Source of the DNA: Onchidella celtica | Lineage: Eukaryota > Mollusca > Gastropoda > Systellommatophora > Onchidiidae | Assembly: GCA_963931925.1 (NCBI GenBank) | Contig: OZ007571.1 | Span: forward strand, 34,536,233 to 34,600,232 | Direction: 5' to 3' | DNA: 64,000 nt | Shown here: in pieces, positions 50,673 through 61,183 of the stretch | Position numbering within the stretch: the first letter of the stretch is position 1 | How the letters are laid out: the number at the start of each line of letters is the position of its first letter | Program-made: the position numbers and the translations under genes | Notes under the pieces: model-generated | Seen by the model: the letters and a program-made list of their open reading frames with translations, nothing else | Databases searched by the model: none | Told to the model about the DNA's origin: nothing

Positions 50673-51835
50673 GTGAAGCTGTTTGTCATTGTTGTCATTC
50701 TTGGCGTAACTTCCGCACCAGGTATGTAGGCTAATGCAGCATCAACTCGGAGCCTAGAGATGTTTACTAATAATTGTTTATTGGGATCCTTTCACGACGT
50801 TCTTTACTTTCATAACTTCCCACCAGATAGACCGGCAACGATGAAAAGGGTTTTGTTATGTTTTTGTTTAATTTGATAATATTCACATTTGCATTCCGAC
50901 CTTGCTGCCTTGTTTGGGATGTTAAAAATAACTCCGGTCAATAGATAAACTCTTCACGATTCTTGAAGAAGATAAAGCGTTTTGCAATGTAGATATGTAG
51001 TGTTCAGGTAATATTTAGAAATTATAGAAGAGCACTAAATTTGGTGCGGCTAGAAATAATCCGAAAAATCGGCAAATTTACTAGAACTGCTTTGTAAACT
51101 CCATTCATTGTCATTTTCAGAGAGTATTCCTGTGTGAAATGACGAGCCTCTTTTAAAGCACGATGCTTAATCTTAATAACAGTTTGTCCAAGATCATAAA
51201 TATTGCCACCAAAAAATTAAATAAAGAAAGAACCCTGCAGCTATTTTATAATTTATAACAGTGATTTGTTTGTGCATGTAACCGCGTTTTATTCAGACAC
51301 TAATAGAGGTAGACATCTAACACCAATATATTCTGATTCAGCACCACCCAGGGAGAAGGGAAAGTTGCAAGAGAAACAAACAGCAAAACACGTTAAAGTC
51401 GCAAAGCCATTAACCCTTAACGTCCTGCTGTTCTCTGCAGTTGTCGAAATAATGCAGGCCATAGAAGAGCAAATCTTGACTGGTGCACGGTCATGGTAGT
51501 AATGGTCTGAAGTAGGAAACTGAAGAAAAAAACAAAGAGGGCCGGGGGGGGGGGAGAAAGAGGAGGGGGAAATGGAGAAGGGAGGAAGTGGAGGGGTGAG
51601 GGTTTACTTCGAGCATCGCCGGCTACCTCAGCTGGTGTCTGTACATAATTCATACAATGTATACTATTTTCTTCTTCTAAGTCACCCTTCTGGTCTACGA
51701 AGTTCGCACCATCATAAATACCAGTCCAGGTATTTCCGTTGCTGTCTACACCGAAAAATGTGATGAGGTCTTTGCTCTGGTGAACCCACAAGACGAACAA
51801 TACACCTATGAACAATGTGCGCATCAGTGTGACTG
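50673..51835 (+). pseudogene. six-Cys peptide gene, copy 2 (start and exon 3 lost)
   Basis: Exon 1 (50673-50721) aligns codon for codon with the other copies, but the initiator reads GTG instead of ATG; the signal core LFVIVVILGVTSAP is intact. Exon 2 (51682-51835) keeps its 154-bp length, splice sites and frame (EKCDEVFALVNPQDEQ, EQCAHQCD), yet the first cysteine is replaced (SVAVYTEKC where copy 3 has SVADCTQKC). No exon 3 is found: the homology of intron 2 breaks off near 52400 and resumes past the exon in the 3' flank near 52620. The gap holds a tRNA-Asp-like sequence and a GTT-rich stretch. Hence it is a pseudogene, unless a non-AUG start and another last exon are used. Confidence 0.8.
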
Positions 51836-52469
51836 GTGAGTAACGGTGTTTAGAATTACCAGTGATAACCATAGTTCTGCGTTAGACTTAGTTTGTACTA
51901 ATTATCGCCAGACATCAAATAATGAAAGCATTTTCTGGCGTCTAGGAAGTGGGACGGAAAATGTCAGACAGAATATGTTGCAGTTGCCACAAACTTTCAT
52001 CACCGCTGGAAAAATTAAAATGTTAATATAAATCAGAACACCGTGAATGGAGCATCTTTTTGAAGGGCAAAGCAACGACGATCGAAGGCATGTTATGAAA
52101 CACGTATCAGTACTAGTTAACAAGACTGGAGAACAAAAATAACGTTTAAAAATTGTCGCTTGTAATATGGCAGGAAAAGGCTACTGGCCACTTTCCAAAA
52201 ACACATTTCTTTAACATAATTTATACAAACAATCTAAAATATTGTTAACTGGGATGTGAATTTGAAGCAGACTAACATAACCATCCATCAATTTTATATC
52301 TTCCTTATCAACTGCCTGTCTAACTGCCCAAATGATCATCTACCTAGCCTCCCATCTATCTGTTCATATGCCATTCTGGAGAGGGGAAGGTATAGTAGAA
52401 ATGTTTGCAGATATGGGTTTGTTGGTTTTATGATAATTTTGGAAGAGTTCCTCCACCATTCAAATCGAT

Positions 52470-52545
52470 GTGCAATAGCATTGTGACAAGCATCGTGGCC
52501 TGTCATGCAGGAGACTGGGGGTTCGATTCCCCCCTAAGGAGAGTT
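52470..52545 (+). mobile_element. tRNA-Asp-like sequence, probably a SINE head or tRNA pseudogene
   Basis: CCTGTCATGCAGG resembles the tRNA-Asp(GTC) anticodon arm, followed by GAGACTGGGGGTTCGATTCC with a perfect T-arm (GGGGGTTCGATTCCCCC) and B box. The D-arm region is recognisable but degraded and the acceptor stem does not pair, so it is not a functional tRNA gene. A GTT-rich tail follows (52545-52615), as in some SINEs. Confidence 0.55.
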
Positions 52546-52619
52546 TGTTGATGTTGTTTTTGTTGTTTGTTTGTTTGTTGTTGTTGTCGTTGTTGCTGTT
52601 GTTCTGGTCGTTGTTTTCT

Positions 52620-53470
52620 GAAGACGCCACGCTTACCAGATTTATGTAATTTGTCAGATGGTCACTAGAAAATAAATAAAAATTAGCCTATAATGATAAT
52701 AATCAGATTATATCTAATTGAGATCTATTGTGGAAGAAAACTGAATGTTGAATTTAACATTTCACATTTCACTCATACTGAGTCTTAGTGTCTTGACAGT
52801 TTTGACAATGTCTTGCCAATGGAAGGGTTAAGGGGTACTGTACAAAGGTTGGTCTGTGCTTCGGGCATCAGTAGGCTATAAACAGGCCATAGGCATAAAT
52901 TGCATCGAACTCATGTAAATTAATTACTTTCTCAAGATATTTCAAAATTTCAACACCCTGACCTTAAAATATACACGACCATTATTTACTATAAATGAAA
53001 CAAACAGGCAAAACAAAAATACTCGCGTCGACTTTGTCGTTTAGATTCACACAAAATTACAGCCCTTAAATCACTCTGACCTTAACGAAAACAATTCATT
53101 TTGAATATAGATTTGATAGGCAGCGTTTTTTCAATAACATAATCAGTGTGAATTCCTTATCGTTCTGGAAATTTTAGTTGTGTCTGGTTTTGAGAGCCCA
53201 GCTCTGGCTATTTTGCTCTTTGTAACAACCTTGAGTCAAAAAAGCACCACAAGGCCAAAGTGCCCTATATTTTGATGCCAGAAACTTAACATCTGCAGTC
53301 AAAAATACCCCCGGGGGCTTCTACCGTCCATGCACGTGGACGTTCCCATCACATCCTGGAATTTTTTTTTAAAATCTTTATTTTATTTTATTTCTCGGTT
53401 TTAAAGTTCAATGATTCCCGATTTCATATTAAACAACTGAAATTCTATGACACGAACTGACCTTCTAAAA
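52620..53470 (+). other. 3' flank of copy 2 and 5' flank of copy 3
   Basis: Duplicated non-coding sequence joining two array units. The junction between repeat units lies somewhere in 52680-52920. No gene was seen. Confidence 0.5.
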
Positions 53471-53582
53471 GCAAATCTGGCACTCTCTTATCAAGGCGAT
53501 TTCGTGGCCCTTGGTCTTGTTATAAACAGTACACTTAAAAAAAAAAAAAAAAGTAAAAAATAAATAAATCGTTCACCATTAT

Positions 53583-53589
53583 TATAAAA
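53583..53589 (+). promoter_or_regulatory. TATA box of copy 3
   Basis: TATAAAA, 105 bp before the ATG at 53688, at the same spacing as TATAAAA at 60265-60271 before copy 4. Confidence 0.5.
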
Positions 53590-53687
53590 ATCACATAAAA
53601 GCAAAGAGAAAGAATCATTGACAACGCGACATCTTTACCTGGTTACCCTCTCAGGTTTACCTGCACCACTGCAAATTTGCCAGCACC

Positions 53688-55845
53688 ATGAAGCTCATTT
53701 TTGTGATTGCTCTCATTCTTGGCGTAACTTCCGCACAAGGTTTGTAGGCTTATGTAGTAAGACAGTATAAAATAAGGGCCTGGATATTTTTACTGCGTGG
53801 ATATTCACACACACACACACGAGCGCTCGCGCGCGCACACACACACACACACATTAATAGATGGATGGATGGAAGGATTTATTTATTTATTTATTTATTT
53901 GCTTTTGTTTTGAAATAGAGCGATATGCAAGTAAAAACATTAATTAGTTGATTTAACTCGGTTACTTAAACTGGTACTGGTAGTCAAGACGATTAGGTGA
54001 TTAGCTAGGCAGGACAGGCAGACAAGCTGGCAGGTAAGTAATCACGAATAGCTGGCCAGGTCGGACAACTACTTGTCTTCATTATTTTAGATGCCGGTAA
54101 TTTAATAAGTATTCATGGTACATGGAATTATGAAGCCTGGATCTCCTTCAGGGCGTTTTTCATTCTTAACTCCCCTGGCGGACCAGCAATGGTGAAGAAG
54201 GTTTTGTTTTGTTGTGTTCGAAATCATTTTCCTATCTCCATTGATTCGTCCTTTCAAACAGCTTGCCACCAGAATCCTCGATATTCTTGAAGAAGGTGAA
54301 CCCCTTTGCATTTTAAATACACATGTTCGTGTATTGTTTTGAAATAAATATAAACATTAATACTACAACACCCTGCCAGCCACGAAATCCACATAATGTA
54401 CGCTCGGAGTATGAAACGCGTACAAAAGAGGGGAGAGGGGGTTAAAAGTCGCCAAAAACCTATACGGACACTCCCATGTACACGTACGGTACATGAATTA
54501 AGAGGAGGATAGTAAGTTCAACTCTGATGAAAAAGGCTTAACTATAATTTTTAGAGAATATCTTTGTGAGATACATGTATATCACAGAACATTTTTTTTT
54601 TAAACAATAGGCTTGATTTTAACACAGCTTAGGGAAAAGTATAATATTGCCACAAGATATGGAGATTTCCAATTGGTTTGCATACCATATACTTTGTACA
54701 GATCTATAGTATTATTTTTTCTTCCCCACAGTCGCTCTCCTGGCCCACGAGGTTCAAACTATCATCCATGCCAATCCAGGTATTTCCGTTGCTGATTGCA
54801 CCCAAAAATGTGATGACGCCTTTGCTCTGGTAAATTCACATGACGAGCAACACACCGATCAACAATGTGCGCGTCAGTGTGACTGGTGAGTATCATTAGC
54901 GCGTACCAACCGATTTTGTCTGAACGACTAATTTGATCATGGCGTCACGATATTGAGTGTCAATGAGATCCAAACTGTGGGCTGATGCACGGGGTCTCAC
55001 TGAGACTATATGTTGGTGACGTCATCATCTTATTAATATATAGTTCTGCATTAGTTTGTACTAATTATCTCAGTCATCGAATAATGAAATCATTATTCTG
55101 GCGTTTGAGATGTGGGACGGAAAACTTGTCCGACAAGATATGAGTGCACTTGCCTAAAAATTTCATCACTGCTGGGCAAATTAAATTTTAATATAAATCA
55201 GATTATGGTGGGTAGCGCCTATAACAGCGCCCTTGTTTCAAAGGCAAAACGACGACGACCAAAGACATGAGATGAAGCACTCACCAGCAATATTTAACAG
55301 GACTGAAGAAAAATTAAAGTATTTCAAAATGGTCGTTTGTAACGCGGCACTAACAAGGTACTAGCCACTTTCCAAAAACACATTTATTTGCGTAGTGTAT
55401 GCAAACAATCTAGGATATTGTTTACTTGGGCGTTAATTACAAGCAGACTAACACAATACCTATCCATCAAGCTCATATCTACCTACCCAGCAGCCTATCT
55501 GTCGATCAAAATAACCACCTGCCTATCTAACTATCGAACTGTTGGCCTAAGAACACTCTGAATGAATCGAACAATCAAAACTATCATGCAATCTGATCAG
55601 GAATTATCTTTTCACTTAAAGCATATCTTAAGCTAGCTTGAACTTTGTGTTTTCCATCTCCCAATATAATGTAATTAATTACTTTTCATGTTTTGCCGCT
55701 GTCTACATCCCACGTACCTTTGGCGTGTTTGGGCTGTGTAAGTTCTATTGAGTCTTTCGCACCAGGTGTATCTCTATTACACTTTATTGCTTTCTTTCAC
55801 AGCCAAATCAACAAGACATGCCATCATCAACATCATGGTAACTGA
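53688..55845 (+). CDS. small secreted six-cysteine peptide, copy 3 (82 aa, intact)
   Basis: Exons 53688-53739, 54732-54885 and 55803-55845 splice in frame with phases 1 and 2. The signal peptide MKLIFVIALILGVTSA is likely cut before Q17, leaving a mature peptide of about 66 residues. It keeps all six cysteines in C-x3-C-x18-C-x3-C-x-C-x5-C (DCTQKC, QCARQCDC, KTC) and ends CHHQHHGN. NKT just before the last cysteine is an N-glycosylation sequon absent from copy 1. Exon 2 carries the conserved stretch AHEVQTIIHANPGISVADC. With TATAAAA, ATG, all splice sites and AATAAA intact, this is the best-preserved member of the array. Its function is unknown to me; a secreted effector such as an antimicrobial, pheromone-like or metal-binding peptide is only a guess from size, cysteines and histidines. 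Confidence 0.88.
53807..53855. repeat. (CA)n microsatellite in intron 1 of copy 3
   Basis: CA runs interrupted by GAGCGCTCGCGCGCG, with a TTTA repeat and GGAT units following. Confidence 0.85.
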
Positions 55846-55925
55846 AAACGGTCTACACTTGTCTCAGAGACTGTCATCAGAACCTGGACATCGATTATTA
55901 CAATTTAAAGTTTGTGACTTTATGA

Positions 55926-55931
55926 AATAAA
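55926..55931 (+). terminator. polyadenylation signal AATAAA, copy 3
   Basis: Same context as in copies 1 and 4, about 80 bp after the stop. Confidence 0.8.
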
Positions 55932-57139
55932 ATTGTAGAATTGTCCAGAATCAAATTATGTTGACTTGATTCTTTGATCCCAACGGATCGAATACCACTG
56001 TATATTACACTTCAGTACATGTAACTTATATGTTTTCGTTGTTTTAACGGACATTACACATGTCATACTTATGTACATTTAAACTGGGTTTTCATGTGAC
56101 AGAAACGGCAAAAATCCATCAAGTAGTAAAAAAAAACGAATGAAATTAACTGTTTGCTGTCTGAAGACGCTACAGTTACTAGAAGCATGTTCCTTTAATC
56201 CCAATGAGGTTGATTTGAAGTAGTATTGGTCATTTTGATTAATAAGTATCAATTACTTATATAAAATTAATCACCACCCAATTGGTAGAAAACGATTGCT
56301 CTGCACCGTCATTTTCTCATAAAAATTCATTCCTTTTTAAATGTTTATTAAAATCACATTTAGTTAAGCTCATGAAATGATTATTGCATCTGGATCATTC
56401 AGTGGTCTGTTGTGGCTGCTGTATGCACTCTGTACATGTACATGTATATATTTAAATTAGGTACCATGTAAATGAAGTGGATTCACGTAAACCAAGTGCA
56501 TCACTCTACAACTTGTTTATTTTCATTTTGACATAAGTCACGCACACATACTGTGTTTTTATGGTTGCAAAATTATTACTAGGCCTATTGCATTAAAATC
56601 AGCGTTTTCTGTTATACCAGGATGACTTTCTGAAACTTGATTCATTCCGATTTGTGAGCCACTAAAAAAAGGCGCATTTACTGTACCAGTACATAATTAT
56701 GGGTCTTATGAATAATCTTTTAGTTCTATCACATAAATGCAAGGTGTATTTGTTGCCGTACAGAATCTAAGCCAGACATGGGCAACATACTGCCTGTCAA
56801 GTAATTGAACTGGCCAGCCCCAGAGGTTGATTGAACGTTGGTGAAGAGAACTGCAAAAAAAAAAACCAACGAAAAAACAACTACTTGAACTACATAAATA
56901 CAATACACATTCGCACCCTTCCCCCCTCATTAAAATAACCCGTAACTTACCCACTTACAATTTTACAATCCACTTTATCATGGGGGAGGGGGGCTTTTTG
57001 ACACAGAGGGGGCCTTTCTGTTACAGAAAGGCGAGGTGGGGGGGGGGGGGTTACCAAGGCCCATACTGTTATGGCCGAGAGGCATTGTTATAATGCCACA
57101 CCGGCCTTCTGCAGAGTCACATTTTTCAGGCCTGGCCCT
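55932..57139. other. 3' flank of copy 3, then intergenic
   Basis: Collinear with the other 3' flanks up to about 56190 (CTGAAGACGCTACAG-TTAC motif), then unique AT-rich sequence. G-rich runs occur at 56982-57050. No gene was seen. Confidence 0.4.
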
Positions 57140-57940
57140 TACTACTGCGCTGTCCATAACCAAACATGAAGGTCTGTCCAGTGAAGGAAGAAGAGAATGT
57201 TCCAACCAGTTTTTAAAAATTGTTCCATTCATTTCTGCATGGTAGTCTCGATTATCCGTTGAAATTGAATTATAAACGAGCTCTGAGTTTTGGATGAGCC
57301 CCTAATTTCTGCTTCCAGCATGCGCAATTATAATTCTATCACCTTTACTGGTAGGAATATTTCTCCTGTGCTTTCCGTCTTTGGATTGCCATTCCTTGTC
57401 ATACGTATGGTGAGCATTGACCCATGTTTCGTCCAGGTAGACAATATCAAAGCCATTCGTGCGCTTTTCCTTTATTTGACGCAGGTACTTACTCCTCGTT
57501 TCCACTAGGTGCGCTCTTTCACAAAGTAAGTTTCTGCCGAATGAAGATTTCTTGAATGCAAAGCCCATGCTTCTAACAATCCTCCACAAATGTGTTTTTG
57601 AAATTTGAAATCCATTTTTTTTCTGAAGATGAGATCTCAGCTTTCTCAAAGTGACAAATTTTTTCTTCTAAAACATGCTTTCAATTTCTCGCTTTATCGC
57701 GTCCTTATCAAAATCATCTATCTTCTCCTTTCTTCCTCTTTTCGACGGGGTGGACGCAATGTCTGATTCTTGCAACCATCTTTTGAGAGACTTTAGACCA
57801 ATTCCCAAAGCATGTCGAGTCCTTTTAAATGGGTCATTGATGTCAACATAAAGACAGCCACGTCTTGTTTCTCGTGTGAAATATCGGAACAATTTCAAAG
57901 CAATACTTCTAACTGTAGTAAATTTGTACTTCAACCCCAT
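57140..57940 (-). pseudogene. Tc1/mariner-type transposase relic
   Basis: One frame runs across three segments split by two TAG stops (57668-57670 and 57302-57304). The N-terminal part has a helix-turn-helix-like segment (LGIGLKSLKRWLQESD) and a basic linker. The middle, TSLWR-like ISKTHLWRIVRSMGF, leads into the catalytic IVYLDETWVNAHHTY with the first Asp and GDRIIIAHAGS. The third segment, MNGTIFKNWLEHSLLPSL, reaches CLVMDSA with the second Asp, after which similarity ends and the last catalytic acid is missing. The layout fits the IS630/Tc1/mariner superfamily. No terminal repeats of its own were found, so it is an old, truncated copy. Confidence 0.85.
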
Positions 57941-58061
57941 AATAGTGAAATATAGTGTGATTGATAATGAAAAATACGAGTTTCAACGGATTGAATAAAA
58001 ACGCCACTGAAAGATTCAACTGTTGTATATCAATGGTGCGTCAGCGGGACCTCATAAGTTA

Positions 58062-59171
58062 GGGGCCGTTCAAATACATTATTACACCTCGGAGGGGGGG
58101 GGGGGGTCTTTGGCTCCTGTAAGAAAAGTGTAATGAGGAGGGGTAACCCAAGTGTAATATTACACTTTTTGCTCCCTAGGAGGTAAAAAGGTTGGGTAGC
58201 TGAGAGAAAAAAAAATATTTGTCATTTATTTTTTAAACTATTTTTATCTTAATGAAGAATAAAATCTTAAATACAGAATATATTTTTTTATTCAGTGTAT
58301 AATTTTTGGCTCAACCGGGGGCTTTTTTTTTTTTTACTAAACCTGGCAGTCCAGTCCAACTTTCACCAGTGTTGCCGTTGTTTACATTGGTAGCCTAGCA
58401 ATCAAAATGGCTTCCTCAAAGAACCAGTACAATGAACTTTGTCAGCTGTACAGGCAGTTATATCCTGATAAAAAAGGTAACATTGTGTATTAAAGAATGT
58501 AATACCTTAGAGGCATTCAAAGGGCATATCAAAACGCACCTATTTAGGAAATATTTTCATTAGCATCATGTCCTTGCCAGATGTATATGAGTGTATGATT
58601 ACAAGATGTCTTGACTGTTAATTAAGATGTATGTGATATGTGTAATTGTGTTTCTGTATTATGTAAATATGTCAATGATATGTTCAGCGCCTTGGGCTCA
58701 CTTGGTGGGGAAAGGCGCTATATATAAGAAATCTTTATTATTGTTATTATCTATTGATCACCCAATTATTTTTTTTAATTTTCCTAATATGTGCCCATAT
58801 TCACAGTTGACTTCACTTATAGTGGATTTGCGATATCTCAACATGCATTTTTGTGACAACTGTATTCTTGTCACTATTAATTCAGATTGTTTTTTGACTG
58901 TATGTGTCCACCACATTACAGATGATTTTTTCACTGCTGAGTTTTTGTGATATTTGTTTCCAATAAAACGTTAATACATGCTGTATTACATACTGTTCAC
59001 TGTTATAGACTTATACTAGTGAAGCTAAAAAAAAATAGTACCGAGTATGTAAAATTGTAATAATACAGAATGGGGGGGGGGGGGTCTTTGGCTTCTGTAA
59101 GAAAAGTGTAATAAGGGGGGGGGGGGTCAAAAAGCCCCCAAAATGGTGTAATAATGTATTTGAACAGCCCC
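58062..59171. mobile_element. Harbinger-type element (1110 bp) with TTA target duplication
   Basis: The left end GGGGCCGTTCAAATACATTA and the right end, in reverse complement GGGGCTGTTCAAATACATTA, continue as TTACACC in both. TTA flanks each side (58059-58061 and 59172-59174). Just inside both ends a direct repeat, GGGTCTTTGGCT-CTGTAAGAAAAG, is found (58105 and 59091). A LINE 3' end is inserted in the middle. A possible first exon, ATG at 58407 encoding MASSKNQYNELCQLYRQLYP then DKK before GTAAC, may remain from an original gene. Confidence 0.75.
58495..58755 (+). mobile_element. 5'-truncated LINE (CR1/L2-like) 3' end
   Basis: Codons 58504-58560 read TLEAFKGHIKTHLFRKYFH and stop, the usual C-terminus of this LINE class. 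A ~180-bp 3' UTR follows with GCGCCTTGGGCTCACTTGG and AAAGGCGCTATATATAAG, ending in a TTATTATTGTTATTAT tail. Confidence 0.75.
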
Positions 59172-60201
59172 TTATTGAACGGAAGGCACGTTTTTCTTGG
59201 TGCACACAGTCTGAACGTAGGGGATTTCATTGTAATTACGAGTGTTTTGGTTCCCGACATTCATGATTTCCGTTCATTTGGAGTGAGTCGGCACAAATTG
59301 AGAAAATTTAGTAGTGTAAACTATCTAATATTCTACTCAGTGTGTTGCTGTAGTATTTTATATAGCGTTAAGAGACAAATTTTAAAACTGCTGGTCTTTT
59401 AGGGGTGCAAAAAATATTGTGTAACGTCATGGATATCCTAAACCTGCATACAAATTTTCACTTTAATCAAACAGACAGTTTAAAAGATATAAGACAATTG
59501 CCATGGTCATGAATTTTGGAACGAACTATAGTCAGTAATAGCGGCTACTAAAAATTGGCAGTATTGCCCACCACTAATTTGAAGAACTGACATTTATAAA
59601 TTGTAATATTTGCGTTCAACACGGAACTCATGCAAATTATGCATATACATGTACCGTATTCAGTTTCTTAATATATTTCATAATTTCCACTATGCTCCGA
59701 CCTTAGATTTCCAAAGAACGTTATTGTCTATTTGAAACTGATGTATTAAAACAGAAAATTACAATACTCTCGCCTAATGTCTTTTTTAGGTTCACACAAA
59801 GTTACAACAGACCTTACTGGTTGTGACCTTAACTAAGAGATTTTTTAATTTTTTTTTTGTACAAGTAGGCAAAGTTTTGAGTTATTCGTGTGCACTCGTG
59901 CTCGAGCTTGGGAAAATTTCAGTTAGGCCAGTTGTAAGCACTGGTCTCCGTAAACTAGTTTATCTGCACTCAAGAAAGCCTCACAAAGCGAAATCGCCCG
60001 ACATTTTGGTGCTAGAAACTTAAATCCTGCAGTCACAAACAATTTTCCCCGCCCCTACCCTGTTAATCTTCACTTTACGCGTGGAAATTCGAGATTTTTA
60101 TATCTTTTTTTACCTTTTTGTTTTTTTAATTCAAGGTTCCGGATTAGTCCTACATACATATCAAACAACTGGAATTTTATGACACGAACTGACCTTAAAA
60201 A
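59172..60201 (+). other. 5' flank of copy 4, no gene seen
   Basis: From about 59665 the sequence aligns with the 5' flanks of copies 1-3, including the AAGAAAGCCTCACAAAG block. Nothing else was recognised. Confidence 0.5.
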
Positions 60202-60264
60202 ATCCAATCTGGCACTTGCTCACCCAGGCGGTTCACAATAAAATGAACCATCGTTCGCCGCTGG

Positions 60265-60271
60265 TATAAAA
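60265..60271 (+). promoter_or_regulatory. TATA box of copy 4
   Basis: TATAAAA, 106 bp before the ATG at 60371, and preceded by the conserved CCAATCTGGCAC and CCAGGCGG blocks at 60202-60231. Confidence 0.45.
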
Positions 60272-60370
60272 CGTCATAGGAAAAAAAAAAAGAGAGGTAA
60301 TCACTAAAGAACCGACAGTGTTACAGGCAGTTGTTTTTTTTACCATTAAACGTACCGCTAGTAGCCTACC

Positions 60371-60555
60371 ATGAAGTGGTTTGTGTGATGGCTCTCATTC
60401 TTGGTGTTGCTTCGGCACAAAGTATGTAAGCCTGTGTATTATGAGCTCAGAGAGATTTACAGTGTTAGGGATCATATTTGCGCGCGCGCACACATACACA
60501 CACAGAAAGATAGACAAACAGACAAACGAACAACCAAAAAAGACAGACAAAAAGG

Positions 60556-60605
<50 letters not shown>

Positions 60606-61095
60606 TTCAATCTTGGAATAATTTATGTAAAACAGTATGCAGTGTGGTGTTTTAATCATAGAGATTTGTGTTTAATTCAAGTAGACTAACATACCCACAA
60701 TCCTCTGATTTTACACTCAAATGCCTATGGCTATTTACGCAAATGCGTTTTGGGGACAGGAGATGGAAATTGTTAAAGAAAGGTCGTTTTAAGTGTAGGC
60801 CTAAGCTGTACCCGGAGGAATCGGACAGTCAAACTTATCACATGACCTGAGCTGGAAATAAATTTTTCACCTCAAACATATCTTGAGCTTCTCTTAAAAT
60901 GTGGTCTTCCCATTTCCTTGTGCAATGTAAAAGTTCTGCGTTTCATGTAATGCTGTTCTGTGATTTCCACATAACTGTACGAGACATTGGGTGAAGTGTT
61001 TTGGGCCTTTTGCATCAGGCATTAATTTCTCTATTATTAATATTACTTTCTTTCACAGTCAAGTCAACAAGACCTGTCATCATCCTGGTCAATAG
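60371..61095 (+). pseudogene. six-Cys peptide gene, copy 4 (frameshift, exon 2 deleted)
   Basis: Exon 1 (60371-60421) has ATG AAG TGG TTT GTG TGA, a stop after five codons. It is one base shorter than copy 3, and the next frame still encodes ALILGVASAQ up to a GTATGT donor. Exon 2 is absent: sequence like intron 1 passes directly into sequence like intron 2 (CAAGTAGACTAACATACC near 60678) with microsatellites at the join. Exon 3 (61059-61095) is preserved with its acceptor and reads QVNKTCHHPGQ then TAG. The AATAAA at 61178 is kept. It cannot make the peptide. Confidence 0.82.
60489..60604. repeat. (CA)n and (GATA)n microsatellites
   Basis: CG/CA run at 60480-60505 and twelve GATA units at about 60557-60604, at the place where exon 2 of copy 4 was lost. 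Confidence 0.9.
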
Positions 61096-61177
61096 ATCAG
61101 TCTCTGCACGGACCTCAGAGACTGTCATGAGAACATGGACGTCAAGATATAACAATTTCAACTTCGTAACTTCATGA

Positions 61178-61183
61178 AATAAA
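61178..61183 (+). terminator. polyadenylation signal AATAAA, copy 4
   Basis: Same context as copies 1 and 3, although the gene is broken. Confidence 0.7.

Noticed and set aside
52470-52545. Functional tRNA-Asp gene
   Set aside because: The acceptor stem does not pair and the D-arm is degraded; called as a tRNA-derived relic instead.
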